Below are positions 35,590 to 47,497 of a stretch of DNA of 64,000 bases, one piece after another. How positions within the stretch are numbered: the first letter of the stretch is position 1; every line of letters starts with the position of its first letter. The position numbers were made by a program, and so were the translations under genes. Under the pieces are notes generated by a model. The model searched no databases. It was given only the letters and a program-made list of their open reading frames with translations, and was not told the DNA's origin. Source of the DNA: Actinomortierella ambigua (Eukaryota > Mortierellomycota > Mortierellomycetes > Mortierellales > Mortierellaceae); NCBI GenBank assembly GCA_016098155.1, contig JAAAJB010000071.1, positions 1 through 64,000 on the forward strand, written 5' to 3'.

Positions 35590-37674
35590 CTACAAGTCTT
35601 CATCTAGACGAGCATTCTTCATCTGAGATATCATCTCGTCCGCCGTACCATTGCTTGCTGAAGCCGAGCTCGTCGTAGTTGCGTTTGGCTTGGCCGCATA
35701 TGTGGCCTGCTCCCACCAAGGTACGCTTGCGGGGTCGTCCTTCTTCTTTTTCTCCTTGGTAGGGGCAGAAGCAGGTGGAGAAGCTTTGTACGTCGCGTCT
35801 TCCCACCAAGGAGTCTTGTCTTTGCCCTGTCGGCCACTCTGTTGTTGTGAATTTTGCCTGTCGCCGTTGTTGTTGTTGTTGTTGTTATGATTGCGATCCG
35901 ATCCTCCGCGGCCTCGTGCGGATGGCCCTGTCCTTGTTTGGGCATCGGCTGGGACATCACGTCCTCTCGAGCCTCGAGAGTTTGTACTTCCTCCTCGGCC
36001 CTCACGTTCGGCGCCAGACGACTTCTTTGGAATTGGCTTGCTCTCCTCGTGGATGGCGGGCTTCTTGGGTGCTGCATGAGCTGGCTGTTCCCACTTGTCG
36101 GACGATAATGAGGAGGATGGCTGCTGTTGCCGCTCCAAAGAATGAGAAGAGCTCTTCTGCTCCCGCTTGTCCTTCTCTCTATCCGACACCGGTACTGTTG
36201 CTGCTACTGCTGCCGCTGCTGCTACCGGGGAATCATGCGAATCCCGGCCGGCTTTGTGTGCTCCTTTGAATCGCACCTCGGGTGAGTGGGAAGAGCGACC
36301 AGGTGGGCGAGGGTCACGATCCGCCGTACTACTCTGGCGGTCGCGCTCGCGCTCACGGTCCCGTCCACGAGGCGATCGTGTCCGTGCTCGTTCGGGATAA
36401 GGCAAGTCGGGTTCCATGTCGGCCGCCTTCTCCCAGCGGTCGGCCGAGATCCTGGAGGACACATCTATTGACGGCTGAGGGTGACGTTTGTCACGTTGTC
36501 GGCGATCTTCTCTCTCCATTTGTTCTGAATACAAGCCCGTGTGCCGATGATGCTGCTGCTGCTGTTGATGATGATGGTGGTGGTGGTGGTCAGCATCACG
36601 AGATGGTTGCCGTCTACCCTCTCGATTCTTAAAGTAGACAGTGTCAGAATCCTCGCGTTCTTGATCCTGATCCCGACGCCGCTCCCACTCGCGGTCCCGC
36701 CGTGGTGGCGAGCTTCGGCGTGTTGGGTATGGCTTGTCCTCGACGTACACCTTGTCCCAGCGATCCTGGTTGCTCTTATCTTCGGGATGGCGACGAGAGG
36801 ATGAAGATGAAGACGATGGTGACGGCGACGAGCCTGTCGGGATCACTCGGTCCATCTGTGTCCGAGGCTGTCGTCGTTGTGGTGGACTGCGGGAGCGAGG
36901 CGCGCTTGTGCTACGACGACGGTCCATGGTTGGCACCACACTGGGTGACAGTGACTGCTGGTCGTGGTGGTTGTGGTGGTGGGGCTGGTCCTCCTGTCGC
37001 TTCCTCCACGATGTTTCGGCATCCCTCGCCATGGGCGACTGCGACCGGTAGGCGGGCGACCGACTCCGACTAACGCGTGACGTTGGGTTGTTGGCGTCCA
37101 AGTCTGGTGCTGGTTTAGGAGGCAGAGGGATGACCTCGCGTCGTCGTCCGCCAGCACCGCCTTCTGAAGAGATGGCGGAAGATGGCGATCTGGTACGGTC
37201 TCGCAGAGAAGACGTCGATGGCGACTGCTCTGTACGCAATCCTAGGCGGCTGCTATCAAACGATCGTTGCGTCTGCTTGCGGTCCTGCCGTGACGAAGAC
37301 GAAGAGGAGGAGGGCGTGTAGCGTGGGCCACCACCCCTTTCCCAGTCTCTAGAATCAGCCCCTCGTCCTCGTTCCCAGCCCCCTTCACGACCTCCCCCTT
37401 CTGCTCCTTGTCTCCTGTCAGGTCTTGTGGCCGAGGCTGAGGGTTCGCGCTCGCGCACAGCGAGACCACCGTCGCCATTCAATGGCCCGTTGGCATGAGT
37501 GTCATGGGACGCCTCTGCGCCAGCGGCTGGTGGGGGTTTGGCGGGGTATATGAGCTCGGCGGACAGGCCTTCGTCGTCCGAGAAGACGGGAGCGCTAAAG
37601 TCGAGCTCCTCGTCCGTGTCGTCAGCCCAGTCGTACGAGGCTACTGCATCGGTTGTGTGCGGTGGTGATGACAT
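35590..37674 (-). CDS. Arg/Ser-rich low-complexity protein with repeated PWWE-ATY motif
   Basis: A single uninterrupted 694-codon frame, unlike the intron-rich neighbours. It starts with an acidic segment (YDWADDTDEELDFSAPVFSD), then is dominated by Arg, Ser, Asp and Gln with RSRSP, RDRERERDR, poly-His (about eight) and poly-Asn runs. The C-terminus carries two near-identical short motifs, TPWWEDATYKA and VPWWEQATYAA, about 25 residues apart, each after a basic stretch. RS-like composition suggests an RNA-binding or splicing-related nuclear protein, and an ATG followed directly by the acidic box is a sensible start. I do not recognise the family. The long antisense frames opposite it are composition artefacts. 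Confidence 0.72.
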   Translation of the reverse strand: MSSPPHTTDAVASYDWADDTDEELDFSAPVFSDDEGLSAELIYPAKPPPAAGAEASHDTHANGPLNGDGGLAVREREPSASATRPDRRQGAEGGGREGGWERGRGADSRDWERGGGPRYTPSSSSSSSRQDRKQTQRSFDSSRLGLRTEQSPSTSSLRDRTRSPSSAISSEGGAGGRRREVIPLPPKPAPDLDANNPTSRVSRSRSPAYRSQSPMARDAETSWRKRQEDQPHHHNHHDQQSLSPSVVPTMDRRRSTSAPRSRSPPQRRQPRTQMDRVIPTGSSPSPSSSSSSSRRHPEDKSNQDRWDKVYVEDKPYPTRRSSPPRRDREWERRRDQDQEREDSDTVYFKNREGRRQPSRDADHHHHHHHQQQQQHHRHTGLYSEQMEREDRRQRDKRHPQPSIDVSSRISADRWEKAADMEPDLPYPERARTRSPRGRDRERERDRQSSTADRDPRPPGRSSHSPEVRFKGAHKAGRDSHDSPVAAAAAVAATVPVSDREKDKREQKSSSHSLERQQQPSSSLSSDKWEQPAHAAPKKPAIHEESKPIPKKSSGAEREGRGGSTNSRGSRGRDVPADAQTRTGPSARGRGGSDRNHNNNNNNNGDRQNSQQQSGRQGKDKTPWWEDATYKASPPASAPTKEKKKKDDPASVPWWEQATYAAKPNATTTSSASASNGTADEMISQMKNARLDEDL

Positions 37675-37971
37675 TCAATGGAGGATGTTTAAGTCTATAA
37701 TTATAATGGTTGAGGGAAATGAAGTGGAGCTGCCCGCCTTCTTCCTTTTCTCAGCGCATCTTATGTTGGGGAAAATACATGAAGCCACAAATTTAAACCA
37801 AGGCCATATGCAAAAAAAAACCATCGCGAATCTGTTTCGGTTGCCCTTTCTTGGTTTAGGATTTTCTGTCCATCTACTGAGAGCCCTATGGAAATCTTTA
37901 TTCGTTTTTTGTTTTCTCATGCTTGAGGCAAGCAATTGAATGATGGTAGTGATAAGGAGTAGGGCAGCTTC
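37675..37971. other. Short intergenic interval
   Basis: About 300 bp between two minus-strand genes, containing the leader of the Arg/Ser-rich gene and the 3' end of the beta-glucosidase gene. No coding signal seen. Confidence 0.5.
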
Positions 37972-40900
37972 TTAGACAACATTGAAGTATTCTGTCAAGA
38001 CCTCAGGGCGCATGGCGTTGACTACCAGGGTAAAAGGGCCTGCAGCAATCTGGCGGTTCAGTTCGCGGCCATGATAGAAAAGCATGTCACTACGGATCAC
38101 AAACTTGACCGTCCTCGACTCGCCGGCATCGAGCGAGACCTTCTCGAAGCCTTTAAGCATCCACCTTTCAGGCTGGACCTCTGGCCGGTAGGTTTGAGAG
38201 ATGTACCAGAACACTGTCTCTTTGACCGGCCTGTCGCCTGTGTTCTTGACGCGCAAGCTGGCATGGATCTGAGTGCTCTGTTTCTTTCTTGCCTCCTCCT
38301 TATCGAACTTGACTTGATCCCCGCCATTTCCCGCGCCCTCCGTTTCCACAAGTAGCCACAAGTCGTCGGTGCCAAGGATCAGAGTATCGTCGTCCAGAGC
38401 TAGCTGTGTGTACTCGATCGATGAGTATGACAATCCCGCGCTAAAAGCAAACAGAGGGTCGTATGGATCGACGCCAGAGCTAAAGTAGCGGGAAGCCACA
38501 TCACCCGTGCTGCTCGGGTACGTCATCGGTAGTCGTCCTGACGGATTCACACCACCGGAAAGCACTTCAGCAATCGGGCCACCGCCCCATGGACCGGGCA
38601 AATAGGTCATGAGGACAGCGTCCACAAGATCGACACGACCATCCAGTCCACGCGGGCGTCCCTCAACCAGGATCAGCACGATCTTGATCTTGGACGAGCG
38701 AGCGCGAATCTTGTCCAGGACTTCCAGCTGGCCTTTGGGTAAATTCATGTCATTGATGTTGCCGACCACCTCCGCATAGGGCGACTCGCCCAAGCAAACA
38801 ACGGCGACATCCGAGTGATCAACAGCCCTGAGGAGTTGGTCCGATTCACCCAAAGCCTCGCCCTGGAACCCAACAGAAGGAATATGCTTCACCTCGCCAG
38901 TTCCAAACTCGCGCTGAAGCCCCTTCAGGATCGTGGTACCCCGGTTCTGGAACCAATCGTCCGACTCGACCCCTTGCCATTTGATGGTCCATCCACCAGA
39001 CAGTGCTCGCAATGAATCGGCCGCAGGACCCGTCAACAAGATCCTGGGCGAGTAGTTCTTCGTTGAGCGGAGTGGCAACAAGTTATCCTTGTTCTTGAGT
39101 AGCGTCAGACTCTCACGGATGGCCGTCAGTGCGACCTCGACATCCTGTTGGCTGCCGACAGAACTGCGTAGCTTTGGGTCGCTCTTCGGAGAGTCCAGCA
39201 AACCCAGGTCTTTCTTCAGCTGCAAGACCCGACCAGCTGACTGCTCAAGTCGATTGCGGTCGATTTTGCCTTGTTCAACAAAGCGAGCAGCCTCCTCTGG
39301 GAAGTCGGACGAATCGGGGGTCATGACCATATCGACCGTGGTCCGCTTCAACACCTGGAGCTGGGCTGCGCTGAGCGAGGACACTGTCCGATGTTCGGTG
39401 AACTGGCGATCGACCTCGGCCCAATCCGTCACGAGCATGCCCTCGAACCCCATCCGGTCCCGAAGCAGTTCCTTGAGGAAGAATGGCGATCCGACCACCG
39501 GCTCCCCGTTCACATCGATATAGGTCTCCATCGTCGTCGCCACACCGACATCAATCGCGGCCTGGAACGGCGGCACAAAGTAGTCCAGAAGGAGGTTTTC
39601 GGGAATCCACGCTGAGGATTTGTCCTTGCCGTCCCTCGACGCTGCGTACCCGATGAAATGCTTCATACATGCCGCTACACGCGTCCGATCCTTCTTATAA
39701 TTCCCTTGTAGACCATGAATGATGGCGCGTCCAAACTCGGAGACAACAAAAGGGTCTATAGCATGGAGAGAGAGGAGGGGGGGGGAGACAATGTTGTGAA
39801 TATTGGAAACTTGTCACATGGTTTGACTTTGCGTGTGTTACATTGTTGAATGGCAATCTCCGAGGGAAACCGCACATTCGCATTGTTGGGCTTCTTGTTA
39901 TTATTATTTTTGTGTGGGGCGTTTGTTCAAGTACCTTCACCAAATGTTTCGTAAACACGAGGCCACAGCTTATGGGCCACCACATCGAGAATGGGTCCAA
40001 AGACCCAGGGAATACCAGCTGCACGAGTGTCCTTGGCGGTGATTCGGCCCACCTCCTCCGCGATAGCCGTATTGAAGCTGGCCGCCAGTCCAATCTCCTG
40101 CGGGAATAGAGTGGCCCCATCGACATAGTTGGCCCCATGCACCGAGTCCAGTCTAGGAAGGAAAAGAAAACAAACCGAGGAGGTTCTCACCAAAATTAGA
40201 AGATGGTAATCGCAGACATCTTTCGCATTTTGAGATTATCATTCACTCTCGTGGGTGGGTGGGGGGGTTTCGTTACCCGTAGATCATAGGAATGCCGCTT
40301 CCAGTCGATAGAGCAATATCTTGGATCTCATCTATAAGCAAGAGGGGGGGGTCAATCCATACATTAAGGCGTGATGCCGTGCACTCCAGCCTGTAAACTT
40401 GATCATGTATCAGATCAGGTTTTCTCCTCCTTTCCTCTACACTTTACCAACAATATTGGCGAACCTCGCGGGCGAATAACCGATGAATTTGCCTCCATGG
40501 CTAATTTAGACAAGGGGGGGTCGTGTGAATTTGAGATGGTGTTACACTTCGTCCTGAATCATCCCAAGAACCGGATTTAGTTTGGGGTAGAATCAAGAGA
40601 GAGAGAGAGATGACCTACTTGGTAGGAGTGTCCAGAAAACTTCCCACGCCCCACTCGCGAATCCAGTACTCGACCTTACTGCGGTCGAGTACGCCATCTG
40701 TCAAGAGCTGTCCAATCTCAATCTGCGTCATCTGGCCCACCAGTTCACGCACACTCATATCGCGCAGCATGTCTTTGATGTCGTCGTCTAGGTCTGTGGT
40801 TGGTCCCGGTACACGATGACCATGGTATTTATATTGCCAACCATCGCCCGCATCCTTCGCGTGGCCTTCATCGTCCTTTCCCCCGATGGGCTGCCCGCCT

Positions 40901-41277
40901 TGGGGTTCCTGCGACCCATCGGTCGTTCCATCAATCGTGGATGGCGCAATGAGAGGGTATTGGATGGCCCACACAGGGCGACCATCGGTGGACGTTGTTT
41001 GGTTGTTGAGGTCCACGACCTGTGGCATTGCAACAGGTTGTTGTTGTGGGTGACTTCCGTCCACTTCGGCAAGTGCAAAGAGAGGATATCCTTGATGGCT
41101 CGACAGATGTGCAAGAGCAAGGATGGAGAGACAAAAGGTCAAAAGACGAGGGGGGGAACGAGAATGAGAGTGAGAAGAAGGAGAGAAGGATGCACAGGCA
41201 CGTGCGGCCTGTTTTTTACATCGTCTCTGAAAGGAAGGGGTGTCAAGTTGCCAGTTTTCCCTCCTGGTTGTGTACAT
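37972..41277 (-). CDS. Glycoside hydrolase family 3 beta-glucosidase
   Basis: Five exons (41277-40619, 40500-40448, 40331-40277, 40152-39935, 39755-37972) encode 922 residues. It cleaves terminal beta-linked glucose from glycans. The GH3 barrel starts near VRELVGQMTQIEIGQLL; GVGSFLDTPTNHGG and IPMIYGLDSVHGANYV are restored by splicing two exons of only 53 and 55 bases; KHFIGYAAS follows; and the nucleophile is Asp439 in GMLVTDWAEV. The second domain contains VVCLGESPYAE and NPSGRLPMTYP, and a fibronectin-III-like end follows. The N-terminus has about 50 basic residues before a hydrophobic segment (LLTFCLSILALAHLSS), so it is either a type II anchor or the true start lies further downstream or behind an unseen intron. 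An in-frame ATG at 41367 also exists. The enzyme is expected to be secreted or at the cell surface. Confidence 0.9.
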
Positions 41278-41722
41278 TGAGTGTATATGGGTTCGTGCGG
41301 TGCTGGGATATGTTTCTGAATGTCTCCTGAGAAAAAAAAAAAAAGCGGCAAGAGAATTTCGTAGCATGGGAAAATGAGGTTTATATATTGCAGAAATCCA
41401 TTCGTATGTCTCCTTTCTCCCCCTTGCCCTTGGCTCTCGATGCTATTTTGTTTGGTGCGTCCTTGGTGTGTTCAATTTCAAGGAGGTAAAATATATTTAT
41501 TCTATATCTATTTTTTAGTACGATTCTGATCGAGCCTGTCTTATGGACCCTCATGGAGGCGTCTTGCCACTGAAGGGCAAGACAATTCCAAAATGACCGC
41601 TAGACAAGAAATGCAAAGGCGTGTACATGTTCTACTTTCTTCCTGCAGAGGCGAAGGGGGGAATAAAGGAGGTGCTCAAAAAAAGGGGAGGGCGGCAGAG
41701 AGAGGCTGAAAGCGAGAGCTGC
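41278..41722. other. Intergenic interval upstream of beta-glucosidase gene
   Basis: About 445 bp. Contains a 13-base A run (41331-41343) and A/T-rich sequence around 41490-41520. It should hold the beta-glucosidase promoter and the 3' region of the RhoGAP-like gene. No gene seen. Confidence 0.5.
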
Positions 41723-44700
41723 TTAGGCTAAAGCAGCGCGCGACGATTTCCACTTGAAAGTGTTGGCGAGTGTGATCCGCCGACTCATCAAGTTTTGGAT
41801 CGGAAGACTCATCCGCTGGTGTCTCTTGTACTGCTCGCTCGACATAGGCGGTGGCGCCTGAGGGACAGGCAGAACCGGCCGACGATAGAGTTGTTGGTCC
41901 ATCGGTCTGTAGGCATCCGCATAGTAGTACTCGTCTACTTGGTCCTCACCCTCCCTCACATACACCTCAGCCTCCTCGGCATCCTCCATGTCACGAAGGA
42001 CCAACTCAAGCTCTGATCCGGCACGGAAAGGTGTCGATGACGACGGATAAGGGGCATAACTATGGTTACCAAAGGACACGACAGTGGAGGACCGCGTCGA
42101 TGGCGTAATGGGTCGCCCCGCTGCCCCGGCCGACGATGATGAGGACGACTGCAGATGTGGCTGCGATCGATTGTCGGCAAGAGTGGTGAACGAATTTAGG
42201 TAGTGGTCTTGGTCTAGATCGAGATGCGACATGGTGTCATCCTCGTCCAAGACAAACTCAGGCACATCCATGTCCGTGCCTGGCATGGAGGACGGTGGCT
42301 GCGGGTGATGAGTGTTTGAAAAGAGCGGAAGGCTCCGGTGGTGACGCAGGGCTGTGTCTTTAGGGATGGTATTGACGTTCGAGGTAGAGGCATGCGAATG
42401 ATGCGTAGGGTTCGTTGGAGCGTTGGTGGCGAGAGGTACGCCGTCAGGGAATGCTCTGAGAAGAGAGGAAGGGGTCGCGAAACCTGGAGAGGCGATAAGC
42501 GACTGAGGTGTGGGCAGGTTCGGTGCCGATCCCGGCGAGCCCACCCGGTGCATAGTTATATCCGAGGTTTGGGGCGAGTAGAGGTTGCCGCCGGCATGCA
42601 GGTCACTCGCCGATGATCCCTGCGAATTGACTGATCCCCGTCGGAGACCATGATGGAGTTGCCGGAAGCGCCGCTCCTCTGTTGACTCGGTGGAACCCGT
42701 GCTGACCTGGTGCTGTTGTTGTTGTTGTTGCTGAGAGAGTGGAAGGCTTGCTTGTCGACGTGACAACGCTCGCCGGCGCATGGGACGCGTTGTGTGGTGA
42801 TCGTGCAGGAAGAGCAATTTAGCATTCAAGATATTCACCTGACCCTGAAGATCGTGAACAGTCTTGAGAAGCTCGGTTACATGTTGCTCCTTGGCCTCAC
42901 AATCAGCTTTCAACTCGGCGACCTCGTTCTCCTCTCTTGTAGCGAGAGGAATGAGGCTCGGCTTGGCAACGTGTCTGCAGTAGGTGCATGAACAGGCTGC
43001 GTTACCCTCTTGGTGGTCGGGTGGAATTACAATCGGTTCCTGAGGCTTCCACACTTGCTCTATGGATGGCCGGTGACGAGGATCTTTGTTGTCCTCAGGA
43101 TTCGCGTACACATGCTCTGGTGGTGGAGGGATGGACTTGGCAAGGTGGCTGGCGGTAGCGTATGATGCGGCAGCCATAGCAGCATTTAGCTGGATCTGCT
43201 TGCGAGCAGATGGCAGGATGCTCAGAGGGATAGGCGTATGGGTTGTAGATGGATACATGCCAGAGAGACTGGAGACCAAGTGGCGGCTGACTGCCTCTGT
43301 TATGAGAATGCCACAATAATGTGAAGCGAAGAATAGAAGAGTACGGGTTAGGTTGAGCAAAAGGTATTGGATCCTGTACCCAGTTAGTTTGTCATTTCTC
43401 AGTATCAAGATCAAGTCTTACCTGAATGCAAGATCTCCTTTTCTACGACCTTGAGCTCCTTTTTCTCATGCTTGCGCTCCAGCGGCTCTTGAAGAATGTC
43501 TCTAAAGCCAAATCGCTGCAGGACAGAGCTACCACCATGCTTGGATTGACTACGATTTTGAGAAGAGGTGTCTTGACGTCCGTTTAAGGCGTCGGCAAGC
43601 CCTTGATTTGTCCGCTCGATGGCTGCCACCCGATCCTCTTCTTCCACGTCGGCGACAGAATGGGCGTCAGCGACAATGCTGTGCACGGTAGCATTGGAGT
43701 TTCGGCGTTGATGCTTGTTGGACAGCTGATGCATTTGACGCATGCGATCGTGAATGGCTCTGAGTGCAGCGAGGCTCGCGAACGTAGACTGGGCAGCTTC
43801 AGCCTCGTCAACAATTGCTTCTTCTGGGAGCCTCTTGCAGACGAAATGTCCTCGCTCATCCAACTCCCACACAGTGTTGTCTCCATGGGGCGTAAGTCGG
43901 AGATGGAGAGCTCGAAGGATACGCTTTTGATTCCTCCTGGTCGACTTTGTCACCTTGGCGACCATCGAGTCCGAGTGGTACCCTCTATCGTCCTCTTCGA
44001 CCAACACAGCTGTTGATTGGTCCGACCGTGGCTCGTCGTTGGAACTACTGCGGGCGATTTGGTTGTTTTCGTCATGTTCTTGATCTGATGACAGTGAAAA
44101 GGTGGCTGGACCAAGGATGATATGTCGCTGTCGGATGAAGAGATCCACCATTTGAGTAGCAGCATTGAACAGATGGTCGTCCGTATTCGTGTCTGGGGCC
44201 AAACCACTGATGACTTCTGCAAGTGTTTGCACTGTTCTTTCCCTAAAGTCTTCAAGTTGCTGCTGTTTCTCAGAGATGAACGATGTTAGATCGCGCGCTC
44301 TGGCCTCGGTCGCATCTGGCTGGCCGTCGCATGGTGGCGTCTCTTGATGCTGGGAATCCTGAAGTATCTGAGCAAGGGTCTCCCGGGATTCCTGAATTTC
44401 CTCATGAATCGGTTGCAATAGTGCCAGGCCCACAAACTCAAACAAGAATTGGAGAAGGTGAACGCTGTCTTCTGGGAGGGCTTGAACCAGTGCGGCAGCA
44501 GCTTTGCTCTTGACCTCGTCGGAAGAATGGAGTTCCAAAATTCTCGACAGCGGATCAAAGACATCTTTCGACAGGAGCGGGTCTGGGAGCTCTTTTAGGA
44601 ACCTGAGGATGACGCACGTGAGTTGTCTTGAGGAGATTCCCGCCTGCACATCGTCTACATCGCCATCAACCTGCTCAGAATCACCACCCTCGTTTGATGA

Positions 44701-47497
44701 GAGCTTCGTCTCCGAGAGGTCGAAACCTTGGCCAAAGGGCCGATTGTCGAAAGCTGTCAAGAGCCTCTCAAGTTCAGGATCCGTGTCCTGCCAAGATAGT
44801 GGGAATAACTCCGTAATGTCCCTGGTCAGGTCTATTAATGGATGAATCCCGATTAGTAGTGGATTACATCTCATCAACAATTAGCAGAGGACGCCAGAGT
44901 TGAACCGTCATTCTTTACCTCTGGTTCTGAGCTCTTCCGAAACATAATACAGCGAGAGAGGGATTCGCTTTCCGTTTCCGAACATAGCTGAAGCAAGTTG
45001 AACAGATTGTACGAGAGGAACTTTGAAAGCATTATCGCAGCGATCCTCAGTACCAACGCCTATGGTTGGACATGGAGAAGTAGGAAGTTAGCATTTCGAG
45101 CTGTACTCATGTTCTAAAAATTCAATTCTCAGAGAATTTGATGCAAAAGCACGAACCTGACTCCTTCTGTGGTTCATCCTCTTCTGCAATGAGGTCCGAA
45201 GGTTGGGGAGGACGCTCCTCCGAAGGCACTTCGCGCCGGCCTGTTTTGTGACAAATAGTCCCATAGACTCGAGGCACACCTTCCACACTTAGTCTCCAGC
45301 GTTGCTTATCACTGCTGTTGAGCCTTCGGGGATTTGTCCTGCGGGTTGGGGTGGGCATCGGATCCTCGCTATGCTCAATCTCTGCTGTCAGCGGCTCTTC
45401 GGGAGAAGCACCGGAAGGGTCGAGTGGTTGGACCGAGGCGTGTATTTCGTGGGACTCCACGATGAGTTCGGAATCGCTTGTCTTCATGGGAATGTCAGGA
45501 GGAGAGAGTGGTGATGGGAGCATGTTTTGGTCGGCAGGCTGGCGCGGGGCTTTCGGTTGAATCGGAAGACTGACACGCAGATTGGGCTCCACATGGGAGA
45601 CTGGCTCGCTCAGCACTTTATGAGAATGCTTCGACAACTCCGTTTGGCTGTCCTGAACAAGATTTTTTGGCGGCAGTGTGGCTGGAGTGCTGTCGCCTGG
45701 CCCACTAGTTATAGAAGTCTCGACCGGACTGGATTCCTCGGGAGGACTGTCCTTCGCTACCTCTGCAACTCCTGATGTCCTTCGGTCACTCGTCTTGCCG
45801 GCAGCATGAACTTTAATGGTACCCCTTGGTCTGCTGGGTGAAGGAGCAGCAGTGTCCACAGTGGGTTCAGACTCGACAAGAACATCACCCACGACGATAG
45901 TAGGGTGTTCAGAGGTAGGCATACTTTCTGTAACAGACAATCCAGTCGGTTGCCCCTCCTGCTGTGTTTGCCGCTGACGTTGCTCGTGTTGCTGCTGCTC
46001 CTGGAGTCGCCTTTGTGGCTGTTGTTGTGGCTGCACTTGTTGTCGTTGCTGCACTTGCTGTTGTTGCTGCACTTGCTGTTGTTGCTGCACTTGCTGTTGT
46101 TGCTGCATTTGCAATTGTTGCTGCTGCATTGTGGCTACTTTGTTGGATTGAGCCATCACTTTGGGCGTGCTGGTGGACTCGACATTCACAAAGGCAACGT
46201 CCATTTCAAGAACCAGTTTATCCTCCGGAGCCGTGGTAACAATAGATGGCGTCTGGGCAACTGCCTTGGGGGCAACGAGTAGATCACTCGCTGCTGACAT
46301 GCTGCTCCTCGACGGCGGCGGAAGCGCCGCCGACGTAGTAGCGGAGACCGAGGCTGAGGCTGAGGGCCGCTCTGTGGCAAAATTGCTTTGAAAGTCTCCC
46401 GAGCCAAACGCCGAGCCCAGGCTCTCAAGAGTCAGGCTGAACTCTGGACCAAAATCGGAGCCAAGAGCTGGCTGGACCGGGCGTTGTGGCGTGACATCGC
46501 TCACTGTCTTGCGCTCAGGGATGGTGGTCCCGTCTGCCAATGAAGAAACATGCTCGGTAGAGACGCAGCTCGCTGACTGCTGTGGACCTTCTGCTTCGCG
46601 CTTGGAGATCGAAGGGCCACCGACATTGATACTACCGCTACTGCTATTTGGGCGGATACTCTTGCGGAGCTTTTTCCAGCCCATCGCCAGCTTGGATTTG
46701 GACTGCTTGGAACCCTTGAAATCTGTGTGGAGGGCCTCGACACTGTCGGCCAAGTCCTCAGGCTGAACTCCATCAGCAAAGGATACATTGGAAGTTGGCT
46801 CAATGGGTGTAAGCGTGTGCAGCTGGAAGTCCGGAAGTGATCCGTCTGCGTCTGCTTTTGAACGTGCCAGCAGTCCAGCTGCGTCGAGTGCCCCCAGACT
46901 AGGGAAGAGCTCTAAAGGCGAAACATCGCGACCTTTTGACTGCGATAGTGATGTCGAAGACTTGGTGATATCCGCGCTGGAGATGCCTGCACCGCCGGAG
47001 TGGTAGGCAGGGGCAGCCAATAGGCTGTTGGGTGGATGAGAGGGTGGCGAACCAACTGGATCGTTTTGTGATTCTCGTGGTGTTCGAAGCTGAAAGTCAA
47101 GTGGGCTACGAACAGGCGACAATGCCCTGCTCGCAATAGGTGATGCTGACCCATTCTGTTGTAGGGACCCAGTCGATTGCTGCGTACGCTGGTGGAGTGG
47201 TTGCGGAGAGGTTGAGGTTGAGCCATTGTCCTGCTGGAACTTACTGATCATCCCTTGGACGATGGAGCCACGAGGTGTAGTTTTTTCGCCCCTTGGTGAC
47301 CATGTGTCGCTGCTCTTGGATGCTGTGCGATCTCTGCCAGGTGATGGAGAGCTGCTGCTGTGAGCAGACATAGCCGATGGGTTTTGCAGTCGATGGATAT
47401 CGTCGTTGGGAGAAAGCGCTAGGGTGAAGCCCTCTCCCTTTGAATGCGGGGATAGTGCTTGTACCTTGCTGTCGGTGATGAATTTAGAGCCGTCCAT
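41723..47497 (-). CDS. Large RhoGAP-like domain protein with poly-Gln tract and coiled coil
   Basis: Four exons (47497-45157, 45059-44919, 44831-43422, 43296-41723) encode 1821 residues. Residues 1-780 are Ser/Pro/Gln-rich and probably disordered, with a VQQQQQ repeat array. The RhoGAP-like domain runs from about 795 to 1010: AFKVPLVQSVQLA, IPLSLYYVSEELRTR, ELERLLTAFDNRPFGQGFDLS, TCVILRFLKELPDPLLSKDVFDPL and LPEDSVHLLQFLFEFVGLALL. These match the order of GAP helices, including the LREL-PDPL hallmark. At the place of the EGIFR arginine finger, however, the sequence is TELFPLSW, so residue 838 is Pro. A coiled coil (EENEVAELKADCEAKEQHV...) lies around residue 1395, and the C-terminus is low complexity. 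It may bind a Rho-type GTPase without stimulating hydrolysis; this is inference. The splice between exons 2 and 3 sits inside the domain and should be checked. Confidence 0.75.
45960..46130 (-). repeat. Polyglutamine coding array with 18-bp VQQQQQ units
   Basis: On the minus strand the gene reads QMQQQQQ, then three consecutive VQQQQQ-type units of 18 bp (46043-46110), then VQPQQQPQRRLQEQQQ. The near-identity of the 18-bp units indicates recent slippage, so length may vary among strains. Confidence 0.85.

Noticed and set aside
35651..37321. Several 60-164-codon plus-strand frames opposite the Arg/Ser-rich gene
   Set aside because: They are mirror readings of RS-rich and Gly/Ser-rich codons; none continues beyond the sense gene or has a known motif.
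46030..46130. Regularly spaced repeat resembling a CRISPR array
   Set aside because: Units are contiguous, 18 bp, without spacers, and are in frame as VQQQQQ codons inside a gene. The organism is a eukaryote.
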